From: Acidobacteriota bacterium
Lineage (GTDB): Bacteria; Acidobacteriota; Blastocatellia; Pyrinomonadales; Pyrinomonadaceae
NCBI GenBank assembly: GCA_020200235.1
Contig: JAIVJC010000134.1
Span: forward strand, 25,875-89,874
DNA length: 64,000 nt
Direction: 5' to 3'
Both the position numbers and the translations under genes were made by a program. Shown piece after piece: positions 1 to 10,852 of this stretch; positions within the stretch are counted from its first letter, which is position 1; the number at the start of each line of letters is the position of its first letter. The notes beneath the pieces are model-generated. The model saw only the letters and a list, made by a program, of their open reading frames with translations, was not told where the DNA came from and did no database searches.

Positions 1-679
1 CAGGGGCGTGCCCTCCGTCATCACGATCAACCTGAAGTACCGCGAGGCCGCGAAGCGCCCCGCCGAAGCCGGCGGCGCGACGGTGTCGGTCACCGAGCTC
101 GACAAGAACATCCCCGAGAAGGCGCGTAAGGAGTTCCGGCGCGGCACGCAGGCGGCGCAGGCCGGCAAGACCGCCGAAGCTATCTCGTGCTTCAAGAAGG
201 CGCTCGACATCTACCCCGACTTCATGATGGCGCGCAACGATCTCGGCGTGCAACTCCTCGCCGCCTCGCGCCTGGACGAAGCCGCCGAGCAGCTGCGGCT
301 CGCCGTCAAGCTCGACCCGAAGGCGTTCAACCCGCAACTCAATCTGGGGATCGTGCTGGCGCGCCAGCAGCAGTTCGCCGACGCGGCGAGCGCCCTCGGG
401 AGGGCCGTCTCGCTCAACCCGCAGTCGGCGGCCGCGCGGCTCTACGCCGGGCAGGTTTACGCCGCGCTGGGCGACGCGGATCGCGCGGAGAGGGAGCTGA
501 AGTCCGCCTACAGCCTCGGCGGGGCAGACTACGTCGTCGCACTCTTCCACCTCGGCAACCTGTACCTGAACCGGGGCGAGCGCGAGCAGGCGCTCAAGAG
601 TTTCGAAGCTTTCTTGGCAGCCGCGCCCAACGCGGCTCACGCCCCCGAAGCCCGCAAGCTCGTCGGCGTGCTTCGCTGA
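1..679 (+). CDS. TPR-repeat protein, 5' partial (reading frame open to window edge)
   Basis: Frame open from window start; TPR-like helical repeats (AISCFKKALDIYPDFMMARNDLGVQL, AAEQLRLAVKLDPKAFNPQLNLGIVLA). Confidence 0.85.
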   Translation, partial: RGVPSVITINLKYREAAKRPAEAGGATVSVTELDKNIPEKARKEFRRGTQAAQAGKTAEAISCFKKALDIYPDFMMARNDLGVQLLAASRLDEAAEQLRLAVKLDPKAFNPQLNLGIVLARQQQFADAASALGRAVSLNPQSAAARLYAGQVYAALGDADRAERELKSAYSLGGADYVVALFHLGNLYLNRGEREQALKSFEAFLAAAPNAAHAPEARKLVGVLR

Positions 680-760
680 ACATGGCAGACAAAAGATTGC
701 TGTTCTTTTGTAGGCTTCTTTGACCATTAACACTAACACCTGACTTACTCGGAGGAAAAA

Positions 761-3700
761 ATGAGTAATTCCAGAAGCAGAAGGGCAGTGGCTCTCGTCA
801 CGGCGCTCGCGCTCACCCTGGGCTTGTTGTTGCCCCTGTCGGTGACCCCGGCGATGGCGCAGGCCACGACGGGCGTGCTGACCGGCACGGTCGCCGACCC
901 GCAGGGCGGCGCGATCGCCGGCGCAAAAGTCACCGCGAAGAATCAGGACACCGGCGTCTCGGTGGACACCGTCGCCAACGGCGAGGGGAATTACACGTTC
1001 CCGCAACTCGCGCCGGGCAGGTACACCCTCACCGTCGAGGCGCAGGGCTTCAAGCGCTCCGAGGTGAAGGACGTCGACGTGCGCATCGGCACGACGATCA
1101 ACCAGAACGTGGCGCTCGAGGCCGGCGCGATCACCGAGACCGTGACGGTCACGGCCGGCGGCGCCGAGGAGGTCGCGCAGACCACCTCGCAAATCTCTTC
1201 GAGCTTCGAGGCGCGCAAGGTCGAAGAGCTCCCGTCCAACGCGGCGGGCGGCGGCATCGACACGCTGGCGCTCTTGGCGCCCGGCGTCGTCCCCGGCTTC
1301 GGCAACGTGAATAACAACGGCACGACGCTGTCAGTCAACGGCAACCGCGCGCGCTCGAACAACTTCACGCTCGACGGCACGGACAACAACGATCTGACCA
1401 TCGGCGGCCCGAACTTCTTCGTCTCGAACCAGGATTCGGTGCAGGAGTTCCAGGTCATCACGAACAACTACGGGGCGCAGTACGGTCGCAACCAGGGCGC
1501 GATCATCAACATCGTGACCAAGGGCGGCACGAACGAGTTCCACGGCTCCGCCTTCGAGTTCCACCGCAACTCCTCGGCGCTCGACGCGAAGACGAACCTC
1601 CAGCGCGCCGATCCGAACCGCGGCAAGCGCGACAAGTTCATCTCGAACGTCTTCGGCGGCACTTTCGGCGGGCCCATCGTCAAGAACAAGGCGTTCTTCT
1701 TCGTTGACGGTCAGATGATCCGCCCGAACAAGGACAGCTTCAACGTCAAGTTCCGCTTCCAGAAGTCGCCCGAAACTAACTTCGTCTCGCAGTCGAACGG
1801 CTTCATCGGCGACATCCCGTTTTCCAGCCGCAACCTGAACGGCACTTACACGCGCCAGTTCGGCGGCAGCGTCACCAACGAGTTCAAAGCCGCGTGGCAG
1901 AAACTCTCGGTGCTGTTCGGCGGCTGCACGACCATTGGCACCGACCCGCTCAAGGGCTGCATCCCCAACCCGACGACCGACATCGGCAAGTCGTTCACTA
2001 ACGTCAGCTTCAATTTCGTCGGCGCGGCCGGCACAGCCCTGCAGTCGGTCGGCCCCGCGACCAACGTGCCGCAGGGACGCCAGGTGAGAGTCGCGCAATT
2101 CGCCGACAACCTCTCGTGGGTCAAGGGTCGGCACACGATGGTGATGGGCGTTGACTACCGCAACCTGAACAACGCCGTCCCCTTCCTGCCCAACCTCAAC
2201 GGCGCTTTCCGCTTCCCGTCGCCGACGCGCATCGTCCAGAACTTCCCGGACCGCGTGATCGTCGGAGCGGGCGAGCCGGAGATCACCTACAAGGAGAACG
2301 ATCAGTTCTACTACTTCCAGGACGACTGGAAGGTGAAAGACAACCTGACCTTAAACCTCGGCATCCGCTACGAGTTCACGGGCCAGCCCATCAACACGCT
2401 GAACAAGATCACCACCGCGCGCGAGAGCAACCCTGCCACCGCGCTGTGGCGGCAGGATCTGCCGCTCTCGGTGCGCACCGTGCCGTTCATCCCGGCCGAC
2501 AAGAACAACTTCGCGCCGAGAGTCGGCTTCGCCTACTCGCCGCGCTGGGGCACGGGTAGTTTCAACAAGCTGCTCTTCGGCGACTCGGACGCGACCGTCA
2601 TCCGCGGCGGCTACTCCATCGCCTACGACCCGGCGTTCTACAACATCCTGCTGAACGTCTCGACCTCCGCCCCGACCGTGTTTTTGAACACCATCAACAA
2701 CACCGGGACGGCGGCGGCGCCGGGCTTCCGCCTGCCGGCGAACCCGACCGGCGACGTGGTGCGTAGCGCGCTCGGCTCGTTCATCCAGAAGAACACCTTT
2801 GATCCGCGGTTCTTCAGCCGCACCATCGTGGGCAACGACTTCCACTCGCCCTACTCGCAGCAGTGGTCGTTCGGCGTGCAGCGGCAGTTCAACCGCAACA
2901 ACGTCGGCGAGATCCGCTACGTCGGCAACCGCGGCGTCGGTCTCTTCACGACCGTCAACCGCAACCCGTTCATCGGTCGGGACGACACTGCCGCTGGTCG
3001 GGCGGCGAACGGTGGGCTGTACAACGGCTTCACCGTCGGTGGGATCACCTTCCCGAGCTTCAGGAACTTGCTCCCGCAGGGTGTCACGCCGCTCGTCTGC
3101 GTTGACGATCCGGCGACTCTCGACAACGAGGGCATCTGCAACGGGCGCATCCAGCGCGCCGGCCTGATCCGCTCGCGCGAGAACACCGGCTTCTCCAACT
3201 ACCACGGGCTTCAGACGCGCTACAACGGGCGGCTGATGAACCAGCTCACCGTCGGCTTGTCCTACACCTTCAGCAAGACCATCGACACGTCGTCCGAGAT
3301 CTTCGCGTTCGGCGAGAACGCGATCTCGAAGAACCCGTTCGACGTGACTCAGGGCGAGAAGGGCCTCTCCGGTAACGATCGCCGCCACGCCAGTGCGATG
3401 AACGTCATCTGGGACGTGCCCTACTTCAAGAGCCAGGAAGGCTTCGCCGGTCACGTGCTCGGCGGCTGGCAGGTCAACGCCGTCTACATTCTGGCGAGCG
3501 GACGACCCTTCACGCCGTCGCAGATCTTCAACGCGTTCGGGTTCATACCAACCTACCAGGACAACGGATTCGGGAACAGCTTCTTCGGGTTCGACTCCGT
3601 CCGTGCCTTCAGTGGTAACCCCAACGCGCCGCGCGACACGGTCGGCATCCACACCATCGACGCGGAGCTGATCTACGGGGCGTCGCCGAGCCCGACCGGG

Positions 3701-4093
3701 TTCTACTCGCTCAACGCGCTCAACAACGGCATCGAGACGCCGGTGACTCCCGCTGATGTGCGCTTCATCATCAACCTGCCGGGCGCGGCGAAGTTCTTCA
3801 ACAACCCGTTCGGCAACATCGGGCGCAACAGCGAGCGCGGCAAGGCGCTCAACCAGCTCAACCTCGGGTTCTTCAAGAACACGAAGGTCTTTGAGAGGGT
3901 GACCGTGCAGTTCCGCGCCGAGTTGTTCAACGCGCTGAACCACCCGAACCCCGGTTACGGCGTGGCTATTGAGAGCACACTGCCCGACACGTTCCTTGAG
4001 GACGCCGGTGCCCTCGGCAGCCGCTTCAACGTGCACAAGGATCAGTCGCTCAGCAGCCGCCGCGTCCAGTTGGGTCTTCGCATCATCTTCTAA
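761..4093 (+). CDS. TonB-dependent receptor with N-terminal carboxypeptidase-regulatory-like domain (Oar-like)
   Basis: Signal peptide, TGTVADPQGGAIAGAKVTAKNQDTG domain, plug and barrel motifs; RBS-like ggagg upstream. Confidence 0.92.
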   Translation: MSNSRSRRAVALVTALALTLGLLLPLSVTPAMAQATTGVLTGTVADPQGGAIAGAKVTAKNQDTGVSVDTVANGEGNYTFPQLAPGRYTLTVEAQGFKRSEVKDVDVRIGTTINQNVALEAGAITETVTVTAGGAEEVAQTTSQISSSFEARKVEELPSNAAGGGIDTLALLAPGVVPGFGNVNNNGTTLSVNGNRARSNNFTLDGTDNNDLTIGGPNFFVSNQDSVQEFQVITNNYGAQYGRNQGAIINIVTKGGTNEFHGSAFEFHRNSSALDAKTNLQRADPNRGKRDKFISNVFGGTFGGPIVKNKAFFFVDGQMIRPNKDSFNVKFRFQKSPETNFVSQSNGFIGDIPFSSRNLNGTYTRQFGGSVTNEFKAAWQKLSVLFGGCTTIGTDPLKGCIPNPTTDIGKSFTNVSFNFVGAAGTALQSVGPATNVPQGRQVRVAQFADNLSWVKGRHTMVMGVDYRNLNNAVPFLPNLNGAFRFPSPTRIVQNFPDRVIVGAGEPEITYKENDQFYYFQDDWKVKDNLTLNLGIRYEFTGQPINTLNKITTARESNPATALWRQDLPLSVRTVPFIPADKNNFAPRVGFAYSPRWGTGSFNKLLFGDSDATVIRGGYSIAYDPAFYNILLNVSTSAPTVFLNTINNTGTAAAPGFRLPANPTGDVVRSALGSFIQKNTFDPRFFSRTIVGNDFHSPYSQQWSFGVQRQFNRNNVGEIRYVGNRGVGLFTTVNRNPFIGRDDTAAGRAANGGLYNGFTVGGITFPSFRNLLPQGVTPLVCVDDPATLDNEGICNGRIQRAGLIRSRENTGFSNYHGLQTRYNGRLMNQLTVGLSYTFSKTIDTSSEIFAFGENAISKNPFDVTQGEKGLSGNDRRHASAMNVIWDVPYFKSQEGFAGHVLGGWQVNAVYILASGRPFTPSQIFNAFGFIPTYQDNGFGNSFFGFDSVRAFSGNPNAPRDTVGIHTIDAELIYGASPSPTGFYSLNALNNGIETPVTPADVRFIINLPGAAKFFNNPFGNIGRNSERGKALNQLNLGFFKNTKVFERVTVQFRAELFNALNHPNPGYGVAIESTLPDTFLEDAGALGSRFNVHKDQSLSSRRVQLGLRIIF

Positions 4094-4130
4094 CGAAGGT
4101 GAGACTTTAGAGAACTAGCTTCTCTTTCGC

Positions 4131-4162
4131 GGGGAGGGGTCGAAAAGACCCCTCCCCTTTTT
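4131..4162 (+). terminator. Rho-independent terminator downstream of first receptor
   Basis: GGGGAGGGGTC-GAAAA-GACCCCTCCCC followed by TTTTT. Confidence 0.9.
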
Positions 4163-4181
4163 GTTTATGATCCAATGAAGA

Positions 4182-4211
4182 GAGGGCGCGGGGAGAACTC
4201 CCCGCGCCCTC
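4182..4211. terminator. Second hairpin between convergent genes (probable terminator)
   Basis: Perfect 14-bp arms GAGGGCGCGGGGAG / CTCCCCGCGCCCTC. Confidence 0.7.
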
Positions 4212-4236
4212 AAGTTTTCCGCGCCGCGCCGCTCGG

Positions 4237-6228
4237 TCAGTTCGTCACCGTGAAGTCGATGCTGCGCGAGATGACCTGCCGCTTCTTGTCGGCGAGCGGG
4301 TCGGTGACGACGAGCGTCAGCACGTAGCGGCCGGGGTTGACCTTCGAGAGCCCCAACTGCCCGATCTTGACGAGCTGACCCGGCTCCGCGCCCTTCGCCT
4401 CCACCGGCTGCTCCGGCTCCTGGAAGAGCACCTTGCCGCCCTGGCTGACGATGAGCCGCGAGCGCAGTTGCGGCTTGCCGCCCTCGCCCGCCTTCGGGTT
4501 GTAGATGATCGCGGCGTAGCGCAGGTCGTGCCTGCGCGAGATGGCGCGCGACGCCGACAGCGAGACGGGCGTCTTCGAGCCCGGCGAGTCCAGGCTGTAG
4601 AGGAGGATGCTGCTCATCGTCAACTGCTTGTTCGAGAGATCGGGCACCTCGAAGTAGCGCGAGACCGTGCCGAGGCTCCCCGTGCCCACCTCGCGCACGA
4701 CCAGGCGCACCTGGTAGTAGCCGGGCGCGAGCTGCGTGCTCGCCGTGTAGCCGAGCCCCGCGGCGAGGGCGCGGCGGTAGTCTTCCTCGGTGAGGTCGGC
4801 GGTGACGGTCTGGCTGATGCCGCCGCGGTTGCGCCCCGCCTGATCGAAGACGAAGCCGACCACCTCGAACGCGGCGTGGTACTTCCCTTCCGGCGTGCGC
4901 TCGAACTTGAGCTTGTGCGCGTCGATCTGGGCGTTGATGTCGAGCTGCGCCTGGTTGCTTGCCGGCACGAAGCGGTACTGGAGATCAGCCGACACGTCGA
5001 GATCGCGCCGGGCGACGGGCGAGCGCGCGGCGCGGATGATATCGTCCTCCTTAGTGCGGGCCACCGGCGCGCGCTCCTCGCGTGCGAAGAAGCCCTCGGC
5101 AGTCGAGACGCGCGCGCCGGGGCGGCGCACCCTGACCTCGATCTTGTGGAACTTGTTGTCGAACCTCTCGGACGGGCGGAAGGCGAGGCGGTAGTAGGCG
5201 CGGCTGCGCGCGAGCACGCGGTCGAGCGCGTTGCCGAAGTTGTTCACGTTGACGACTGCGAGACCGCCCGTCGTGCCGGCGAGCGCGCGCAGCGTGAGCT
5301 GTTCGGTGAGCGACCGCTCGCCCAGCAGCAGCGGATCGACGCGCCCCGCGGTGTTCGATCCGGCGCGCGTCAGGTCGAAGAGCGGCAGCCCGCCGGAGAT
5401 GAGCACGAGGTTCTTGCGCCCCGGAATCTGGCGCAGGCTGTCGACGACCTGGTTCGAGACCGACAGGGCGACGAGCGCGCGCGGCACCTGGTTCGTCCCC
5501 TCGCTCGGCCCCTCGATGGTGTCCGAAGGGCTGCCGACGGTGTCGGTCGCCGTCGCCACGCCGGTGCCGGCGACATCGACGGCGACTTGCGGGGGACCGA
5601 TCGCGCCTGTCCCCTCCGAGGAGAGCGCGAGGTAGGGCGGGATCGACCGCACCGAGAGCTGCGCCACGGCGCGGCGCAGAATCTGCTTGTCGTTGGTGAA
5701 CTGTTCGAGCAGTCCCTGCCCGCCGACGGTGCGGACGACTGCGACCAGATCACCCTCCTGCATCTTGTTGTCGATGAAGTCGGTGAGCATCAGGCGCACG
5801 CGCGCGAAGTCGGCGGCCGGGATCGTCACGTCGTCGACGACGAAGGCGACGACGCGGCGCACGTCCCGCGCCGAGAGATCGCGCGCGACCGAGGTGTCGA
5901 CGCCCGGCGCGATCTTCACGGCGTTCGCGCCGGCGCCCGCGAGCGCGCCCTCGGTGCGCCGCCCGGCGTCGACGCTGACGAACTCCAGGAACTGTAGCTC
6001 CTGCTTCTTGCCGCCGTCGTAGACTTCGAAGTCGGACATCTTCAGATCGGTGATGGGCTGATCGTTTTTGTCCAAGACGACGGCGTCAACCTGCACCAGC
6101 TCGGTCGTGATGCGCAGCACCTCCTCGTCGCCGGGCTGCGGCGGAGGGGGCTGCTGCGGTTGCTGTGCCTGAGCCGCGGTGCTGAGCGTGATGGACAGGC
6201 AGAGGTAGCAAGCTAGAACTTTTCTCAT
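4237..6228 (-). CDS. VWFA-related domain secreted protein
   Basis: Signal peptide; ELVQVDAVVLDKNDQPITDLKMSDFEVYDGGKKQELQFLEF; VAFVVDDVTI. Confidence 0.85.
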   Translation of the reverse strand: MRKVLACYLCLSITLSTAAQAQQPQQPPPPQPGDEEVLRITTELVQVDAVVLDKNDQPITDLKMSDFEVYDGGKKQELQFLEFVSVDAGRRTEGALAGAGANAVKIAPGVDTSVARDLSARDVRRVVAFVVDDVTIPAADFARVRLMLTDFIDNKMQEGDLVAVVRTVGGQGLLEQFTNDKQILRRAVAQLSVRSIPPYLALSSEGTGAIGPPQVAVDVAGTGVATATDTVGSPSDTIEGPSEGTNQVPRALVALSVSNQVVDSLRQIPGRKNLVLISGGLPLFDLTRAGSNTAGRVDPLLLGERSLTEQLTLRALAGTTGGLAVVNVNNFGNALDRVLARSRAYYRLAFRPSERFDNKFHKIEVRVRRPGARVSTAEGFFAREERAPVARTKEDDIIRAARSPVARRDLDVSADLQYRFVPASNQAQLDINAQIDAHKLKFERTPEGKYHAAFEVVGFVFDQAGRNRGGISQTVTADLTEEDYRRALAAGLGYTASTQLAPGYYQVRLVVREVGTGSLGTVSRYFEVPDLSNKQLTMSSILLYSLDSPGSKTPVSLSASRAISRRHDLRYAAIIYNPKAGEGGKPQLRSRLIVSQGGKVLFQEPEQPVEAKGAEPGQLVKIGQLGLSKVNPGRYVLTLVVTDPLADKKRQVISRSIDFTVTN

Positions 6229-6738
6229 CTTCGTCTCCTCAAGCGTAAAGCTGATGCGGGGCGTCGCACCCGTCGCGAGTCAGGGGGGTCTGGGGTGGCG
6301 CGATTATAATTCAACCGCCGCGTTTCGGCACGCTCATTCCGCGCTTGCGCTTTTAGTTAAATTCGATTAAAACTCACGCGCTTCAGGGCACCCGTCACGG
6401 CGGCACGTTTTCCAGAAATCGCAATCGAAAATTCAGAAAATTGGAGGAACGCGCCCGCCGCGCTCCGCCCGCCCCGACGAACTTTCAACGGGCAGAATCA
6501 TTTAACTCACGGCGCGAAGCTGGCATAACGCTTGCATCTTTCATGACGGTTGATCCTTCGCACTGCATTCCTAAGTCCTTATCGGGTGTCGGGAATTAGT
6601 AAATTTCTTCTACCGCACTTTTCGTTTCGACACAGACGACTCGCCCTCGAAGGGAACCGCAAGCGCGAGTTAACACGCAACACAGTATGGAAGTCGTAAG
6701 GCTTCGAACCACTTTTCTCTCTCTGGAGGAGACCCAGC

Positions 6739-9700
6739 ATGAAGCAAGTTTTACTGAGATCAGCATCTGCCTGCGTGATTTTCGCGCTGTGCAGCCTACT
6801 GGCATTTGGCCAGGGGACGACCACGACCGGATCGATTACAGGGTCTGTGACCGACCCGACCGGCTCCGTGGTCGCGGGGGCGAGCGTCCTCGTTAAGAAT
6901 AACGCCACTCAGGTCGAGTACACGGCGGAGACTTCCGACAACGGTACGTTCTCGGTCCTGGCGCTGGGCACCGGCCTCTACACCGTTACGATCACCGCCC
7001 CCGGCTTCAAGCGGGCGGTCGCCAGCGAGGTGAAGGTCGACGTCGGTAAGACCTCCAGCATCAACGTCGCGCTCGAGCTCGGCGCGGTCACCGAGACGGT
7101 GACAGTCGTGGCGACCGGCGAGTTGCTACAGTCGCAGAGCGCGAACATCGCCAGCACCATCACGGGGCGGCAGATCACAGACCTGCCTTACGCATCCCGT
7201 AACGCGCTCGACGTCGTGCTGTTCCTGCCGGGAACCGCCACGGTCGGACGCCCGCGTTCGTCCTCCGTCAACGGCCTCCCGAAGGGCGCGCTCAACATCA
7301 CGCTCGACGGCGTGCAGGTTCAGGACCCGCTCCTGAAGAACAGCGACGGGTTCTTCACCTACATTCAGCCGAAGACCGACGCCATCGAAGAGGTCACGCT
7401 CTCTTCGGCGACCCCCGGCTCCGAGAGCGCCGGCGGCGGCGCCATTCAGATCAAGTTCGCCACGCGCCAGGGCTCGTCCGAGTTTCACGGCAGCGGCTAC
7501 ATCTACCACCGGAACTCCTTCTTCAACGCGAACTACTGGTTCAACAACAGGGACCTCAGAGAAGACCCGGTCGATCACAAAGCGCCGCGCAACCGCGTGC
7601 TGCTGACGCAGCCCGGCATCCGCATCGGCGGTCCCATCCGGATTCCCGGACTGATCAAGAATAACGAGACGGCGTTCTTCTTCGTCAACTACGAAGAGTT
7701 CAGACTGCCGGAGAGCTTCACGAGGCAGCGCACCATCCTCTCGACGGAAGCCCTCAACGGGACCTTCCAGTATGATCGAACCACTTCGAACACACTGCCG
7801 GCAGTGGGTAGCTGTGTTCCACACCCCACTAACCCCGCTCAACAGCGGTGCAGCGTGCCTCTGCTCACCCTCGCAGCCGCGCGCGGATTCACGGGAACAC
7901 AGGACCCGACGATCAGCGCCCTTCTCGCCGCGATCCAAGCGTCGACGAGCAACGGCGGCGTGGCGGCTCTCGCCGATCCCAACCTGAAGCAGTTCAGCTT
8001 CATCAACACGGGCGGGCAGACGCGCAGGTTCCCGACCGTGAACCTGACCTGGAACGTCACGAAGAGTCACCAGCTCACGAACGTCTGGAACTACCAGGAC
8101 TTCGCGTCGGTGGTGGACTTCCTCAACAACGCCGACCCCAGGTTCCCCGGCTTCCCGAATTTCGGAAGCCAGTCGTCGAACCGCTTCTCCAATTCGACGA
8201 CTCTCGTCTCTAAGGTGACCAACTCCATCTCCAACGAGGCGCGCTTCGCGCTCGTCGGCGGCACGGTGGTCTTCTTCCCGGAGACGAACCTCGCGCAGTT
8301 CGCCAATCAGGGCGGCTTCAACTTAGGGATCGGCGCCGCCGGCATCACGACGGCGACGGCGGTCAACTCACCGCAGCGTCGCAACAGCCCCGTCCAGACT
8401 TTCACCGACAACCTCAACTGGGGCAAGGGCAACCACAGTTTGACCTTCGGCGGGAGTTTCTCGCGCACCAACCTCTTCAGTTACTTCCCGAACGGCGGTC
8501 TCGCCCGGGGCGTGACCCTCGGCATCGACACGAGCTTAGACCCCGCACGCGTTCTGTTCGACGCCACCAACTTCCCCGGCGCGAATACCACCCAGCTCGC
8601 GAACGCGAGGGGCATCTACGCCACCCTCGTCGGGCGGGTCACGGGCGTCGGCGGGACGGCCGTGCAGGACGAGGACTTGAAGTACACGCTGCAGGGCAAC
8701 ATCGTCGAGCGTGCCGGGCAGAAGGCCTGGGGCGTGTACGCCCAGGATCAGTACCGCTTCCGCCCCAACGTCACCCTCACCTACGGGCTCCGCTACGAGC
8801 TGCAAGGTCCCTACTACGCGAAGAACAACGCGTACACCGTGCCGCTCAGCTTCGACAACATCTTCGGCTGCTCGGGCCCGAACAACTTCTTCCACCCGGA
8901 TGGTTGCACGAACCCGAAGACGCAGGTGCAGAGGTTGGAGCCGGGATCGAACGCCTACAACACTGACAAGAACAACTTCGCCCCGAACGCGGGCATCGCT
9001 TACAGCCCCGACTGGAAGAGCGGGTTCATGCACCGCATCTTCGGCGACAGCGGTCAGAGCGTGCTGCGCGCCGGCTTCTCGGTCGCTTACACGCAGGACG
9101 GCACCAACGTCGGCTCTACGGGTCTGGGCACGAACCCGGGTGCTTTCTTCAGCGTCGCCCGCAACACGGGAAACAACACGGTGGCCAACGGCGGTGCCTG
9201 CGACACCTGCCTGACTCCCGGCACGCTGTTCAGGAACGGGCTTCCGACGCCGGTGATCAACACGCCGACCTTCCCGTACACTCCGGGCACCGCCGAGCAG
9301 GCGATTGCCTTCACCCCGAACCTGCGCACCGGCTACGTCATGTCGTGGTCGGGCGGCTTCCAGCGTGAGCTCATGAAGGACACGGTGTTCGAAGCGCGCT
9401 ACGTCGGAAACCGAGCCCGCAAACTCGCGCGCCTCTTCTTCATCAACGAGGTCAACACGATCGAGAACGGGTTCATCAACGAGTTCCGGCTGGCGCAGCA
9501 GAACCTGATCGCCAACAACGCTTTCACCGTCACCAGCCCGACCGGCGTCGTGACAAGGCCGCGAGCCGGCAGCTTCGCTTACTTCGGTCCCAACACAGGG
9601 ACTTCGCCGCTGCCGATCTACTTCGCTTACTTCCAGGGTCAGCCGGTGGCGAACGCCACCAACCCGGCGCTCTACACCTCGACGAACTTCGCGAGCACGA

Positions 9701-10737
9701 CGTTCTCGACCAGCTTGCTGGGAGTGGCGGCGAGCCCGACGGGAGCTGCCGGAGCCCTGTCCGGCAACGCCGCCTCGCGCGACCGCGCGATCACCGCCGG
9801 ACTGCCGCGGAACTTCTTCGTGGTCAACCCGGACCTGCCCGGCGGGGCGTTCATCATCGACAACTCGGCGATTTCCACCTACGACGCGCTGCAGATCGAA
9901 TTGCGCCGCCGCATGTCGAGGGGCCTGCTGCTCCAGGCGAACTACACCTTCGGCAAGTCTCTGACGACCGCCGCGGCGAGCAGCTCGATCTCGCAGTCGA
10001 ACTACGTGAGTCTGCGAGACCCGTCGCTCAACAAGACGAACTCGCCCTTCGACCTCCGCCACTCGTTCAAGGGCGACTTCATCTACGAGATGCCTTTCGG
10101 CAAGGGCCGGATGCTCTTCGGTGATGTCGGCAACAAGATGAACTGGCTGGTCGGCGGCTGGGGCTTGAACGGGACGTTCCGCGTCCAGAGCGGCTCGCCG
10201 TTCAACCTCGGCAACGTCCAGCTGGTCAACATGACCCGCGAAGACTTGCAGAACATGGTCGAAATCCGCAAGGAGCCGACGGCTGTCTACTTCCTGCCGC
10301 AGAACGTGATCGACAACACGATCAGGGCGTTCAGCCTCAGCACGACCTCGGCGAACGGCTACTCGGGCACGCCTCCCGATCTGACGCAGCCCTTCATCGC
10401 CCCGGCCGGCTTCGGCAACTGCCAGGCGAGGTTCAACGGCGAGTGCGGCGCGAGCAACGTGATCCTCTACGGACCGCGTTTCACCCGCATCGACCTCAGC
10501 CTCGTTAAGAAGCTGAGGTTCACCGAGAACACGAACCTCGAGTTCCGCGTCGAAGCGCTGAACGCGATCAACAACATCAACTTCAAGGTCGGAAGTTTCG
10601 CGAGCGACGTGACGAGTCTCGCCGGCACCTACTCTTCGCCCGATTTCGGCAAGACGACGGTCGCCTACCAGGACACGTCCACGACGACTGATCCGGGCGG
10701 ACGCCTGATTCAGTTCGTCCTCCGCTTAAACTTCTAA
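6739..10737 (+). CDS. TonB-dependent receptor with carboxypeptidase-regulatory-like domain
   Basis: Signal peptide; GSITGSVTDPTGSVVAGASVLVKNNATQ; receptor barrel; ggagga RBS. Confidence 0.92.
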   Translation: MKQVLLRSASACVIFALCSLLAFGQGTTTTGSITGSVTDPTGSVVAGASVLVKNNATQVEYTAETSDNGTFSVLALGTGLYTVTITAPGFKRAVASEVKVDVGKTSSINVALELGAVTETVTVVATGELLQSQSANIASTITGRQITDLPYASRNALDVVLFLPGTATVGRPRSSSVNGLPKGALNITLDGVQVQDPLLKNSDGFFTYIQPKTDAIEEVTLSSATPGSESAGGGAIQIKFATRQGSSEFHGSGYIYHRNSFFNANYWFNNRDLREDPVDHKAPRNRVLLTQPGIRIGGPIRIPGLIKNNETAFFFVNYEEFRLPESFTRQRTILSTEALNGTFQYDRTTSNTLPAVGSCVPHPTNPAQQRCSVPLLTLAAARGFTGTQDPTISALLAAIQASTSNGGVAALADPNLKQFSFINTGGQTRRFPTVNLTWNVTKSHQLTNVWNYQDFASVVDFLNNADPRFPGFPNFGSQSSNRFSNSTTLVSKVTNSISNEARFALVGGTVVFFPETNLAQFANQGGFNLGIGAAGITTATAVNSPQRRNSPVQTFTDNLNWGKGNHSLTFGGSFSRTNLFSYFPNGGLARGVTLGIDTSLDPARVLFDATNFPGANTTQLANARGIYATLVGRVTGVGGTAVQDEDLKYTLQGNIVERAGQKAWGVYAQDQYRFRPNVTLTYGLRYELQGPYYAKNNAYTVPLSFDNIFGCSGPNNFFHPDGCTNPKTQVQRLEPGSNAYNTDKNNFAPNAGIAYSPDWKSGFMHRIFGDSGQSVLRAGFSVAYTQDGTNVGSTGLGTNPGAFFSVARNTGNNTVANGGACDTCLTPGTLFRNGLPTPVINTPTFPYTPGTAEQAIAFTPNLRTGYVMSWSGGFQRELMKDTVFEARYVGNRARKLARLFFINEVNTIENGFINEFRLAQQNLIANNAFTVTSPTGVVTRPRAGSFAYFGPNTGTSPLPIYFAYFQGQPVANATNPALYTSTNFASTTFSTSLLGVAASPTGAAGALSGNAASRDRAITAGLPRNFFVVNPDLPGGAFIIDNSAISTYDALQIELRRRMSRGLLLQANYTFGKSLTTAAASSSISQSNYVSLRDPSLNKTNSPFDLRHSFKGDFIYEMPFGKGRMLFGDVGNKMNWLVGGWGLNGTFRVQSGSPFNLGNVQLVNMTREDLQNMVEIRKEPTAVYFLPQNVIDNTIRAFSLSTTSANGYSGTPPDLTQPFIAPAGFGNCQARFNGECGASNVILYGPRFTRIDLSLVKKLRFTENTNLEFRVEALNAINNINFKVGSFASDVTSLAGTYSSPDFGKTTVAYQDTSTTTDPGGRLIQFVLRLNF

Positions 10738-10757
10738 CTCTTGATCCAACCACCAGA

Positions 10758-10789
10758 GGGGAGAGGCGCGGGTTTCCGCGCTTCTCCCC
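10758..10789 (+). terminator. Rho-independent terminator
   Basis: GGGGAGAGGCGCGG-GTTT-CCGCGCTTCTCCCC followed by TTCTTT. Confidence 0.8.
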
Positions 10790-10852
10790 TTCTTTCCCTC
10801 CCCTTCACACATCTCCCATGAATTTCCGGCGTGGGAATCCCAGAGTCTCCAC

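Noticed and set aside
2351-4036. 561-aa antisense ORF under the first receptor, and similar long shadow ORFs (e.g. 4468-5997, 8536-10062, 40488-41747, 55527-58442, 61637-63649)
   Set aside because: Arg/Ala/Val/Asp-rich low-complexity translations opposite well-supported genes; typical of high-GC codon-position bias.
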